Counted from the stretch's first letter, positions 44,579 through 53,822 are shown. The stretch: DNA of 64,000 nt from Achromobacter pestifer (GCF_013267355.1 NZ_CP053985.1:1240001-1304000), one strand, 5' to 3'. Made by a program: numbers and translations. The notes: generated by a model not told the origin, from the letters alone.

Positions 44579-44749
44579 TCAAGGCGCGCAGCGCAGTTGC
44601 GGCGCGGGCGGCGGCGTCTCGGGCTGTCCGGTCTCGGGCGGCGAAGTCGCGCCGTCATCCGAGTCGTCGTCGCCGCCGCAGGCGGCAAGGGTCAGGCTCA
44701 GGGCGATGGCCGCAACAAGGGCGCGGCCCAGTGCAAAGTACGGGGTCAT
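44579..44749 (-). CDS. Small lipoprotein upstream of phospholipase C
   Basis: A 56-residue lipoprotein: signal peptide with lipobox LTLAAC, then GGDDDSDDG and a Pro/Thr/Glu-rich tail (SPPETGQPETPPPAPQ) ending in LRCAP. GGAG lies 6 bases before the ATG. The acidic start after the lipidated Cys and the lack of any fold suggest a surface or periplasmic tether. It ends 37 bases before the phospholipase start, so they form an operon. In P. aeruginosa, plcR products act as chaperones next to plcH; this protein is far smaller and unrelated by sequence. Confidence 0.7.
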   Translation of the reverse strand: MTPYFALGRALVAAIALSLTLAACGGDDDSDDGATSPPETGQPETPPPAPQLRCAP

Positions 44750-44835
44750 GAAAACTCCTGGTCAGGGAACGTTGCCGGGTCCGTCCGGCAGAAAACCTAT
44801 CGGGGCGCGGCGGCCTGGCTGGCCGCCGCGCCGGC

Positions 44836-45855
44836 TCAGCTCAAGCGGCGCCGCAAGCGGGCGGCAACCTGGTCCAGCAAGAACACGGTGATGAAGATCA
44901 CGACGAGAATGGTCCCGACGTGCGCGTACTGGTACATGTCGTAGCGGCCCTTCAGTTCCTGGCCGATGCCGCCCGCGCCCACCAGGCCCACGACCGTGGC
45001 CATGCGCACGTTGCGGTCCAGGATGTACAGGGTGTAGCCGGTGAACTTGGGCATGACCTGCGGCAGCACGGCGTAGGCCAGCACGCGCGGCTTGCTGGCG
45101 CCGATCGCGGCCAGCGCCTCTTGCGGCTTGGTGTCAGCCGTTTCGATGTCCTCGGCGTAGAACTTGCCCAGGAATCCCATCGAATGGATGGCCAGCGCCA
45201 GCACCCCGGCAATCGGGCCGAAGCCGTAGGCCAGCACCAGGAACAGCGCGCAGATCAGTTCGGGCATGGCGCGGAACATGCTGACCGTGGCTCGCGCCGC
45301 CACGTACAGCAGCCGGTTGGGCGCGTAATTGCGGGCGCTGCAATAGGCCAGCGGCACACTGCCCAACACCGCCAGCAAGGTCGCCCAGATCGCGATCTCG
45401 AAGGTCTCGACCATCTTGACCGCCACCCGCCACAGATAGCCCAGGGGCTCGACCAGATAGGTCTGCGTGGAGACCTCGTCTTCCATCTTCAAGGTGTGCG
45501 GATTCAGCCGGCTCTCGGTCACCTGCAGCGTTTCCACATGCGCCAGCCACGGCAGCTTGTCCGGATCGAAGCCCTCTATGCGCGAGGTCTCGGTGCGGTA
45601 CGAAACCTGCAGCGGGAACAGGTTGTCGGCCAGGGCGCCCAGGCCCGACGTAACCTGGGACTGCTCTTTCAGGCCGACCGCGGCCAGCGCGCCGTCCAGG
45701 GTCAGCGCCGCCATGCGGCCCATCTCGACCCGTTGGCCGGTGTAGAGGAACAGCATCAACGCGGCGATCACGATCAGCAGCGCGCGGGCGCCGTAGGGCG
45801 GATCCAGGCGCCAGGCCGCGTTGCCGGCCGGCGTTTTCAATGCATGCGTGTTCAT
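44836..45855 (-). CDS. phnE: Phosphonate-type ABC permease, PhnE-like
   Basis: A 339-residue permease. After an N-terminal membrane segment (28-50) comes a periplasmic stretch of about 90 residues, then five membrane segments with the EAA loop ALAAIGASKPRVLAYAVLPQVMPKFTGYTLYILDRNVR and GAGGIGQELKGRYDMYQY. The size and inserted region fit long-form PhnE proteins. It overlaps the ATPase gene by four bases (ATGA). The substrate may be a phosphonate or phosphate ester. Confidence 0.9.
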   Translation of the reverse strand: MNTHALKTPAGNAAWRLDPPYGARALLIVIAALMLFLYTGQRVEMGRMAALTLDGALAAVGLKEQSQVTSGLGALADNLFPLQVSYRTETSRIEGFDPDKLPWLAHVETLQVTESRLNPHTLKMEDEVSTQTYLVEPLGYLWRVAVKMVETFEIAIWATLLAVLGSVPLAYCSARNYAPNRLLYVAARATVSMFRAMPELICALFLVLAYGFGPIAGVLALAIHSMGFLGKFYAEDIETADTKPQEALAAIGASKPRVLAYAVLPQVMPKFTGYTLYILDRNVRMATVVGLVGAGGIGQELKGRYDMYQYAHVGTILVVIFITVFLLDQVAARLRRRLS

Positions 45856-46718
45856 TGCGCGCCTCCCGCCGACAACACCGCCGGCCGCATCGGCCTGGCG
45901 GCGCGCGGCTCGGCATGGCCGCGGCCCGCGAGATCGGCGGCAGCCATGCCGCTCTCTGGCAGCGGGGCCTGATAGAGCGCACGGGCAGTGGCCTCATCGA
46001 ATGCGCCCGCCGGTCCGTCGAACACCATGACGCCATGACGCAAGGCCACGATGCGGTCGGCGAACTCCCGGGCCAGGTCGACCTGGTGCAGGCTGCACAG
46101 CACGGTGGCGCCGCGTTCCCGCGCCTGATTGCGCAACAGTTCCAGGATGTCGCGGCTGATGCGCGGATCCAGGCTGGCCACCGGTTCATCGGCCAGCAGC
46201 AAGGCGGGGGCCAGCATGAAGGCGCGGGCGATGCCCACGCGCTGCTGCTGGCCGCCGGACAATTCGCTCACGCGGCGTTGCAGATGTTCGGGCTGCAGGC
46301 CGACTTCGCGCACCAGCCGGCAGGCGCGCTCACGCAACTCCACCGGGAAACGCATCAGATACGCGCGCCATGCCGGCAGGCCGGGCAGCGCGCCCGACAG
46401 CACGTTGGTCGCCACCGTGGCGCGCGACACCAGGTTGAAGTGCTGATGCACCATGCCGATGCGCGGCCGCACGGCAGCCAGCGTCGAGGGCTGCACCTGC
46501 GTGCCATCGACCCACACCGCGCCCTGGGTCGGCGCGGTCAGTCCGTTGGCCATGCGCAGCAAGGTCGACTTGCCCGCGCCCGAGGCGCCCAGGATCACGC
46601 AGAACTGGCCGCGCGGCACCTGCAGCGACACCGAATTCAGGGCCGTGGTCCCGTCGGCGTAGCGCATGCCTACGGCGTCGTAGCGCAGCATGTCCATTTC
46701 GCTTGCGCCGGCGCTCAC
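45852..46718 (-). CDS. phnC: Phosphonate-type ABC ATPase, PhnC-like
   Basis: A 288-residue ATPase with Walker A GASGAGKST, Q-loop MVHQHFNLV, signature LSGGQQQRVGIAR and Walker B LLLADEPVASLD. Spacing and the MANGLTAPTQG segment match PhnC. The C-terminal 40 residues are a Pro/Ala/Arg extension beyond the normal fold. ATGA overlaps link it to phnD-like upstream and phnE-like downstream. Confidence 0.93.
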   Translation of the reverse strand: MSAGASEMDMLRYDAVGMRYADGTTALNSVSLQVPRGQFCVILGASGAGKSTLLRMANGLTAPTQGAVWVDGTQVQPSTLAAVRPRIGMVHQHFNLVSRATVATNVLSGALPGLPAWRAYLMRFPVELRERACRLVREVGLQPEHLQRRVSELSGGQQQRVGIARAFMLAPALLLADEPVASLDPRISRDILELLRNQARERGATVLCSLHQVDLAREFADRIVALRHGVMVFDGPAGAFDEATARALYQAPLPESGMAAADLAGRGHAEPRAARPMRPAVLSAGGAQ

Positions 46719-47650
46719 CGCTGTGCCGCCTTCTGCAGGATCTCGCCCTTGATCTCGTCGGTCAGCAGGGCCATCTTCGAAGCCGGGCCCGCGAACTGCG
46801 CCTCGGAAAACTCGGTATCGAAGCGGTCGAGCTTGGCGCCGCCGTAGCCTCGCACCATGTCCGGCGTCACGCCGGGCGCCTGGTGCACCGTGGCAAAGGC
46901 TTGCTTGAGCGTCGCCTTCAGCGGCTCGGGCAGCTTGGTGTTCATGGCCAGCGGCGGATACGGAATGGGTTCGCTCTTGAAGATCACCTTCACCGACTTC
47001 GGGTCCACCGCGCCTTGGCGCACCGCCTTGTCGAAGGAATCGAACGACAGCGCGGCCGCGTCGACCTGGCCCTGCACCAGCGCGGCCAGGCTGCTGGCGT
47101 GGCTGCCGGTCAGTTGCAGCGCCGCCAGGTCCTTGGCCGGGTCCATGCCGTCCTTGATCATGGACGCCACCTGGAAGGTGAAGCTGGAGGCCGAATTCAC
47201 GTCGCCGAACGCGGCGCGCTTGCCCTTCAGGTCGGCCAGCGTATTGATGGGCGAATCAGCCCGGGCGAACATCGCGGCGTAGTAGGCGGACTCGCCCTTC
47301 TGCACGCCCACGGCCAGCAATTGCGCGCATTGGCGCTCATGCGCCTGCACGTAGGAAACCGGACCCAGGAACGCAACCTCGGCCAGCTGATTGCACATGC
47401 CTTCGACCACGGCGCCGTAGGACTGGCCCACCGTCAGCTGGAAATGCAGGCCGGTGCTGCGCGTGATCGCGTTGAAGATCGGTGCGTAGTCGGCCTTGGT
47501 GCCCGACTCGGTGCCGCCGTCGGCGGGAATGAGCAGCACGCGCAGCGGACGCTGCTGCGAGCCGTCGGCCAGCGATTGGGCTTGCGCCAGAGGCGCGGCG
47601 GCCAGCAGGGAAACGAGCGCCAGAGCGGGCGCGCAGGTGCGGATTTTCAT
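46715..47650 (-). CDS. phnD: Phosphonate-type ABC binding protein, PhnD-like
   Basis: A 311-residue periplasmic binding protein: signal peptide ending in LAQAQ, then RVLLIPADGGTESGTKADYAPIFNAITRSTG, and VAFLGPVSYVQAHER typical of the PhnD/PtxB group. First gene of the importer operon, divergent from the HAD phosphatase gene with which it shares an AT-rich control region. Confidence 0.93.
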   Translation of the reverse strand: MKIRTCAPALALVSLLAAAPLAQAQSLADGSQQRPLRVLLIPADGGTESGTKADYAPIFNAITRSTGLHFQLTVGQSYGAVVEGMCNQLAEVAFLGPVSYVQAHERQCAQLLAVGVQKGESAYYAAMFARADSPINTLADLKGKRAAFGDVNSASSFTFQVASMIKDGMDPAKDLAALQLTGSHASSLAALVQGQVDAAALSFDSFDKAVRQGAVDPKSVKVIFKSEPIPYPPLAMNTKLPEPLKATLKQAFATVHQAPGVTPDMVRGYGGAKLDRFDTEFSEAQFAGPASKMALLTDEIKGEILQKAAQR

Positions 47651-47746
47651 TTGTCTGTTCCTGGTCTTGTTGAGGTTGCCATCGGGGCGCAGCGTGCCCG
47701 GCCCTGATTCCGGAACGCAGATTAGTCACCGCACATGACAGGAAAA

Positions 47747-47787
47747 TGAAAATTTCTCAAATCAAAAAAATGAATTTTTGAATTTTG
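47747..47787. promoter_or_regulatory. AT-rich repeats, candidate RpiR operator
   Basis: In the gap between divergent phnD-like and HAD genes there are three TGAAWWTTT-type elements (47747 TGAAAATTT, 47771 TGAATTTTT, 47779 TGAATTTTG) and the inverted repeat TCAAAAA/TTTTTGA. The regular spacing and extreme AT content in a GC-rich genome point to a protein binding region, probably for the RpiR regulator encoded next to the HAD gene. Confidence 0.4.
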
Positions 47788-47881
47788 TTCAGATAGAATC
47801 ACAGCCGCCGGGCATGCCCCAACCGTAGCGGGCGCCCACTCCTGCAACCCTGCACGCGTTTCGACGCCACCACGCCGATCC

Positions 47882-48721
47882 ATGACCCGCATTGCCTGCA
47901 CTCCCCTCTCCTCCTCTCCCCAAGCCCCGGCGGCGGAACCGCCCTGGACCGTCCGCTCGCGCGGCCTGATCCTGGACCTGGACGGGACCTTGATACGCGG
48001 ACATGAAGTGATACCGGGCGCCAGCGAGCTGCTGACCCGCTGGGCGGGACGCTGCGTCATCGTGTCCAACAACTCCACCGACACGGCGGCGGGCCTGGCG
48101 CCGCGCCTGCGGGCGATGGGCCTGCCGGTGGAGGCCGAGACGCTGGTCCTGGCCGGCGAGCAGGCCGTGCGCCATATCGCCCGGCAGCACCCGCGCGCCA
48201 GGGTGCTGCTCTGCGCCTCGGAAGCGCTACGGACCTGCGCCGCCGGACTGGGGCTGGCGCTGGTGGCCCGCGACGCGGACATCGTGCTGTTGGCGCGCGA
48301 TCTCGGTTTCGGCTACGGCACGCTGCAGACCCTGGCAAGGGAGTTGGCGCGAGGCGCGGCATTGATGGTCAGCAATGGCGATCTCACCCATCCCGGCCCG
48401 CAAGGCGCCATCGTTCCCGAGACGGGCGCGCTGCTGCAATCAGTGCTGGCCTGCGCGCCCGGCGCACGGCCGCGCATACTCGGCAAGCCAGGCGCCATGC
48501 TGCTGAAGGAAGGATTGCGCCGGCTGGGCCTGGCGCCGGCGGACGCCACGGTCATCGGCGACAACGTGCGCACCGATGCGCTGGGCGCAGTGCGACTGGG
48601 CATCGGTTATCTGCTGGTCGGCAATGCGCCCTATGCGGATGCGCCAGACGTGGCGGGCCTGCTGGATAGCGCATGCCCACGCCGGCACGCGCTGCCGGCG
48701 GGCATTGAAGGTGGTCAGTAG
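47882..48721 (+). CDS. HAD-superfamily phosphatase (class IIA, NagD-like)
   Basis: A 279-residue HAD hydrolase. Motif I is LDLDGTL (nucleophile Asp32, Asp34), motif II VSNNSTD, motif III Lys in RILGKPGAMLLKEGL and motif IV VIGDNVRTDALGAV. The class IIA cap lies between motifs II and III. It likely dephosphorylates the imported phosphoester. Divergent from phnDCE-like genes; its last 7 bases overlap the convergent regulator gene. Confidence 0.9.
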   Translation: MTRIACTPLSSSPQAPAAEPPWTVRSRGLILDLDGTLIRGHEVIPGASELLTRWAGRCVIVSNNSTDTAAGLAPRLRAMGLPVEAETLVLAGEQAVRHIARQHPRARVLLCASEALRTCAAGLGLALVARDADIVLLARDLGFGYGTLQTLARELARGAALMVSNGDLTHPGPQGAIVPETGALLQSVLACAPGARPRILGKPGAMLLKEGLRRLGLAPADATVIGDNVRTDALGAVRLGIGYLLVGNAPYADAPDVAGLLDSACPRRHALPAGIEGGQ

Positions 48722-49617
48722 CGCTTGTTCGACAGCACGTCGAAGGTGCTGCGCAGCGTGGAGACGGCCTTGTCATAGTCGGACAAGGCCAGGCAGGCGA
48801 TGAGGGTGTCGATGATGGCGAGCTGGGCCAGCCGGCTGGTCATGGCCTCGGTGCGGAAACGGGTCTCGCGCGACATGGTGTGCAGCACCACGTCCGCGTG
48901 TTCCTGGATCGGCGATTTGCCGAAATTGGTGATGCAGATCGTGCGCGCGCCGGCTTCCTTGGCCAGCCGCGTGGCCAGCACGGTTTCGTGCGTGCTGCCC
49001 GAGTGCGAAATGGTCAGCACGGCGACGTCCGGCCCGGTCAGCGACGCGCTGATGGCCTGCACGTGGGAATCGGTCACTGCCGTGGCATGCAGCCCGATGC
49101 GCAGCATGCGGTAGTGCGCGTCGTGCGCGATGACGGCCGAGCTGCCGATGCCATAGATTTCCACGCGGCGGGCGCCGCGGATCAGCTCCACCGCGGCCGA
49201 CAGCGCGGCGACATCCAGCACCGATTCGGTGTCCTGCAGCGTCTGGATATTGCTGTGGAAGATCTTGCTGACGACCTGCTCGGGCGTGTCCTGGGCGGCC
49301 AGGTCTTCGTGGATGTACTGCACCGGCTGCACGATCTGCTGGGCCAGCGCGATCTTCAGCTGCTGAAATCCCGTGGCGCCCAGCAGCTTGCAAAAGCCCA
49401 CCACGCTGCCTTCGCTGCACTGGGTGCGCTCCGCCACTTCGCTGACCGACATGTGCACCACCTCGGCCGGGTTGCGTATGACGAACTCGCCGATGCGCTG
49501 CGAGGCCGCCCCCATCGACGGCAACAGGCTCTGGATGCGCGCCAGCATGGCCTGCGGCGAGCCCCGCTGCGGATCGGCGGCGGGTTGCGTGCGGGGAGAG
49601 CGTTTGGATGTGGCCAT
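48715..49617 (-). CDS. MurR/RpiR family transcriptional regulator
   Basis: A 300-residue regulator: an HTH_6 domain (about 25-100; IGEFVIRNPAEVVHMSVSEVAERTQCSEGSVVGFCKLLG) and a SIS sugar-phosphate-binding domain (about 135-270; VEIYGIGSSAVIAHDA, LTISHSGSTHETV). The effector is usually a phosphorylated compound, which matches the neighbouring phosphoester import and phosphatase genes. Confidence 0.93.
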   Translation of the reverse strand: MATSKRSPRTQPAADPQRGSPQAMLARIQSLLPSMGAASQRIGEFVIRNPAEVVHMSVSEVAERTQCSEGSVVGFCKLLGATGFQQLKIALAQQIVQPVQYIHEDLAAQDTPEQVVSKIFHSNIQTLQDTESVLDVAALSAAVELIRGARRVEIYGIGSSAVIAHDAHYRMLRIGLHATAVTDSHVQAISASLTGPDVAVLTISHSGSTHETVLATRLAKEAGARTICITNFGKSPIQEHADVVLHTMSRETRFRTEAMTSRLAQLAIIDTLIACLALSDYDKAVSTLRSTFDVLSNKRY

Positions 49618-49744
49618 GGCGGAGATCGAGGAACGGAAACCGGATGCGCAGGCAACGATACCCTACACCTTGCCGGCGCGGCGACGGCGCATGCTACCGG
49701 CCGCTGATGACAGGATATCCGGGCAGCCGCAAGCCGCCCATGAA

Positions 49745-49768
49745 AAAGGCCGGCATGTGCCGGCCTTT
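49745..49768 (-). terminator. Intrinsic terminator of secG
   Basis: An 11-base-pair stem (AAAGGCCGGCA / TGCCGGCCTTT) with a two-base loop, 14 bases past the secG stop. The minus strand continues with T, giving a five-T tract. It closes the qor-tpiA-secG block. Confidence 0.8.
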
Positions 49769-49782
49769 CCGTTTGCTGTGGC

Positions 49783-50262
49783 TTACTTCGCCGGCGCTGC
49801 GGGCGCTTCGGCGGGCTTGTCGCCAGCGGCCGGAACGGCCGGGGTGGCGGGCGCCGCCGGCACCGAGGCGTCGGGCTTGGCCGGAGCGGCGGGCACCGAG
49901 CTGGCGCCCGGGACCGACGACGCGCCAGCGGGAGCGGCAGGCGCAGCGCCCGGCACTTGCGGCACCGAACGGTCCGCCGGGAAGCTTTGCATCACGCCGG
50001 AATCGACGGCCGGGCCGCTGGTGCCCTTGTGGCTGACATAAGCCAGGCCGGCGGTGGACGCGAAGAAGACCACGGCGGCCCACTTGGTCGCGCGCGACAG
50101 GAAGTTCGCCGCGCCGGTGGCGCCGAACAGGCTGCCGGACGAGCCGCTACCGAAAGCGGACCCCATGTCGGCGCCTTTGCCCTGCTGAAGCAGAACCAGG
50201 ACGATGATAGCCAGCGCCGAGATCACTTGGACGGCCAGCAGGATTTTGAGCATCAAGGGCAT
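49783..50262 (-). CDS. secG: Preprotein translocase subunit SecG
   Basis: A 159-residue SecG: two membrane segments (about 5-24 and 59-77) joined by the conserved QQGKGADMGSAFGSGSSGSLFG loop. Beyond residue 80 there is an unusually long Ala/Pro/Ser-rich periplasmic tail. SecG assists SecYEG in protein translocation. It follows tpiA by 21 bases. Confidence 0.96.
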   Translation of the reverse strand: MPLMLKILLAVQVISALAIIVLVLLQQGKGADMGSAFGSGSSGSLFGATGAANFLSRATKWAAVVFFASTAGLAYVSHKGTSGPAVDSGVMQSFPADRSVPQVPGAAPAAPAGASSVPGASSVPAAPAKPDASVPAAPATPAVPAAGDKPAEAPAAPAK

Positions 50263-50283
50263 TACAGACTCCGGAACGGAAAC

Positions 50284-51030
<747 letters not shown>

Positions 51031-51087
51031 GGCGAGGTATCTGTATCGGTTGGACTGGGGCGAGCCAAGGGCTGCATAGCAACCGCC

Positions 51088-51126
51088 CACGGGCCTGCCT
51101 GGAAAAAATTCCAGGCGAAACCCGTG
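51088..51126 (-). other. Two-part stem-loop in the qor-tpiA gap
   Basis: On the tpiA strand, CACGGG pairs with CCCGTG, enclosing the perfect inner stem GCCTGGAA / TTCCAGGC with a TTTT loop. It lies 58 bases before the tpiA ATG and 45 bases after the qor stop. It might stop qor transcription or act as a leader structure; a TACAAT -10-like box lies just outside it. Confidence 0.45.
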
Positions 51127-51170
51127 ATTGTATCCTGTTGCGGGACGCTACGCCGAGCGCCCCCCATTTC

Positions 51171-52148
51171 TTACATGGTCAGGATGATTTTGCCAATATT
51201 TTCACCGCTTTCCATCATGGCATGGGCGCGCGAAGCCTCGGCCAGCGGGAAGGTGGCGTGCACGATGGGCTTGATGGCCCCTTTTTCCAGCAGGGGCCAG
51301 GCCTGTTCGCGCAGGGCGCGGGCGATGGCGCCCTTGAAGGCGACCGGACGGGGACGCAAGGTCGAGCCGGTGATGGTCAGGCGGCGGCGCATGACCTGGG
51401 CCGTATCCACGTTGGCGTGGGAGCCGCCCAGCTGGGCGATGATGACGATGCGGCCGTCGTCGGCCAGGCACTGCATGTCGCGGCCGATGTAATCGCCGGC
51501 CACCATGTCCAGGATCACGTCCACGCCGCGTCCGCCGGTGGCGTCCAGGACTTCCTTCACGAAATCCTGGGTCTTGTAGTTGATGCCGCGCTCGGCGCCC
51601 AGCGCTTCCACGGCGCGGGCCCGGTCATCGCTGCCGACGGTGGCATAGACCTTGTGGCCCATGGCGCGGGCCAGCTGGATGGCCGTGGTACCGATGCCGC
51701 TGGCGCCGCCGTGCACCAGCAGCGCTTCGCCTTCGGACAGGCGGCCGCGGTCGAACACGTTGCTCCAGACGGTGAAATAGGTTTCCGGCAGGCCGGCCGC
51801 CTCGATGTCGGACAGGCCCTTGGGGATGGGCAGGCATTGGGCCGCGGGCGCGACGCAATACTCGGCGTAGCCGCCGCCCGCCACCAGGGCGCAGACCTTG
51901 TCACCCAGGGCGAAACCGCTGCCGGCCAGGTCGCCGCCGACGATCTCGCCGGCCACTTCCAGGCCCGGCAGATCCGAGGCGCCGCGCGGCGGCGCGTAGT
52001 TGCCCTTGCGCTGGAACACGTCGGGACGATTGACGCCCGCGGCGCTCACTTTGATCAAGACTTCACCCGCGCCGGTTTCCGGCGTGGGCCGTTCGACGGG
52101 GACCAGGACCTCGGGGCCACCAGGGCGAGAGATTTCTACGGCGTGCAT
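51171..52148 (-). CDS. NAD(P)H quinone oxidoreductase (PIG3/Qor type)
   Basis: A 325-residue zinc-independent MDR family oxidoreductase. MHAVEISRPGGPEVL, the AAGVNRPDVFQRKGNYAPP segment, GGASGIGTTAIQLARAMG nucleotide motif and the C-terminal GKIILTM identify the PIG3/TP53I3-like branch. It probably reduces quinones or detoxifies carbonyls. AAAGGAGG gives a strong ribosome-binding site; the longer frame upstream reads through tRNA-Ser antisense and was rejected. Confidence 0.93.
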   Translation of the reverse strand: MHAVEISRPGGPEVLVPVERPTPETGAGEVLIKVSAAGVNRPDVFQRKGNYAPPRGASDLPGLEVAGEIVGGDLAGSGFALGDKVCALVAGGGYAEYCVAPAAQCLPIPKGLSDIEAAGLPETYFTVWSNVFDRGRLSEGEALLVHGGASGIGTTAIQLARAMGHKVYATVGSDDRARAVEALGAERGINYKTQDFVKEVLDATGGRGVDVILDMVAGDYIGRDMQCLADDGRIVIIAQLGGSHANVDTAQVMRRRLTITGSTLRPRPVAFKGAIARALREQAWPLLEKGAIKPIVHATFPLAEASRAHAMMESGENIGKIILTM

Positions 52149-52263
52149 CGCGTGCCTCCTTTGCAGCAAATGGATTATTATTGCGCCCTTTACGGCGTAT
52201 CGTGTCCCCACCCAGGCAGATTGTTTGCCTGATGGCCGGATCGCCGGAATATACGCAATACCA

Positions 52264-52351
52264 GGAAGCGTGGCAGAGTGGTCGATTGCACCGGTCTTGA
52301 AAACCGGCAACGGGCAACCGTTCGTGAGTTCGAATCTCACCGCTTCCGCCA
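52264..52351 (+). tRNA. tRNA-Ser(UGA)
   Basis: An 88-base class II tRNA with encoded CCA. Acceptor GGAAGCG pairs with CGCTTCC, the anticodon stem-loop is CCGGT-CTTGAAA-ACCGG giving anticodon TGA, a long variable arm (ACGGGCAACCGT) is present, and the T-loop is GTTCGAATC. Confidence 0.97.
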
Positions 52352-52399
52352 GAACACCCGATGCCAGCGCGCATCACCGCCCCCCAAGGCGGCAGAGGC

Positions 52400-53761
52400 C
52401 TATAGGCTGCCGTACGAATGCAGCCCCGACAGGAACATGTTGACCCCCAGGAAGGCGAAGCTCGTCACGACCAGTCCGGCGAGCGCCCAGTAGGCCGCCA
52501 CCTCTCCCCGCAAGCCCTTGAGCAGCCGCATGTGCAGCCAGGCGGCATAGTTCAGCCACACGATCAGCGCCCAGGTTTCCTTGGGATCCCATTGCCAGTA
52601 TGCGCCCCAGGCGTCGGCCGCCCACAGCGCGCCCAATACCGTGGCCACGGTGAAGAAGGCGAAGCCCAGCGCAATGGCCCGGTACATGATGTCCTCCAGC
52701 ACCTCCAGGGACGGCAGCCGGCGGGCGATGGGCCGACGCAGCGCCAATACCGCGCCGACCGCCATGGCGCCCACGCCGAAATACAACATCCACACGCGAG
52801 AAAACCGCCCTGAGCCGAAGATCATCGGCTCGGCGCATAGCAGCGCGCCCAGCAGGAACACCGGAATCAGGCGCTTGCCCGCGGCGCTCTGCCCGTGCAG
52901 CTTGACCAGGTACGCGAAGCCCACCGCGCCCGCCAGCGAGAACGTGCCGTAGCCGACGAAATTGGCCGGCACGTGCAGCTTCATCCACCAGCTTTGCAGC
53001 GCGGGAACCAGCGGCTGGATCTGATGGGCGCCGCGCGTGAGCGAGTACCAGGACAGGAACACGACCATCGAGGCGACCACCAGCATGACGAAGCCGCCCA
53101 GCGCCCGCGTGGCGTAGCGGGCCTCGTAATAGAGGTAGAACAGCGCCGTGACCAGCGCGAAGAAAACGAACACCTCGTACAGGTTGCTGACCGGAATGTG
53201 TCCTACATCCGGTCCCAGCAAATGCCCTTCGCGCCAGCGCACCAGAAGACCGGTCAGGCCCGCCCATACCCCGCCCCAGGTCAGGACCGTGCCCAGCCAG
53301 GCGATCGCGGGCCTGGCCAGGCCCGCCCAGTAGCAGAGCGTGCCCAGGACGAACAGGCAGCTCATCCAGAGTATGGCCGACTGCGACGACAGCAGGTACT
53401 TGAGCAGGAAGACGCTCTCGGCGCGCCCCAGATCGCCCTGGAGCAGCCCTGCCCCGCCCGCATACAGCCACACCGCCAGCAGCGCACTGGCGCCGCTGGC
53501 CAGGACCAGAGACCGCAAGGGACGCCACAGCCACCCCAGCCACGCCAACGCCGGCACGGCGCCGACCAGCATCGCTTTCTCGTAGCCGTTCAGGAATTGA
53601 CCAAAATCCGCCAGCGCATAGGCGCAGCCGGCAAGGCAGATCAGCAGGAACCCGGCATCGGTCCGGTTCAAACGCCTGCCGGTCCGGGCTGCGGCATTCG
53701 CAACATCCGGCACGGACTGGCGGGAAGTCAGCGGGGCGGGCCCGGCGGCGGTAAGCGGCAT
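52400..53761 (-). CDS. ccsB: Cytochrome c biogenesis protein CcsB/CcsA type
   Basis: A 453-residue polytopic protein with 11-12 predicted membrane segments and the tryptophan-rich WWD-type motif WAADAWGAYWQWDPKETWALI near the C-terminus, plus conserved His residues (MKLHVPANFVGYG, HMRLLKG). It handles heme export and ligation to CXXCH motifs in the system II pathway. A partner ResB-type gene is not in the window. Its promoter holds the shared MocR-type element, linking it to the two or three c-type cytochromes encoded in the nir locus. Confidence 0.9.
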   Translation of the reverse strand: MPLTAAGPAPLTSRQSVPDVANAAARTGRRLNRTDAGFLLICLAGCAYALADFGQFLNGYEKAMLVGAVPALAWLGWLWRPLRSLVLASGASALLAVWLYAGGAGLLQGDLGRAESVFLLKYLLSSQSAILWMSCLFVLGTLCYWAGLARPAIAWLGTVLTWGGVWAGLTGLLVRWREGHLLGPDVGHIPVSNLYEVFVFFALVTALFYLYYEARYATRALGGFVMLVVASMVVFLSWYSLTRGAHQIQPLVPALQSWWMKLHVPANFVGYGTFSLAGAVGFAYLVKLHGQSAAGKRLIPVFLLGALLCAEPMIFGSGRFSRVWMLYFGVGAMAVGAVLALRRPIARRLPSLEVLEDIMYRAIALGFAFFTVATVLGALWAADAWGAYWQWDPKETWALIVWLNYAAWLHMRLLKGLRGEVAAYWALAGLVVTSFAFLGVNMFLSGLHSYGSL

Positions 53762-53822
53762 CGCAGCATCTCCATGCGTGACGGCCCGCCCGCAGCCTGG
53801 CCGCAGGAGAGTCCAATCACAT

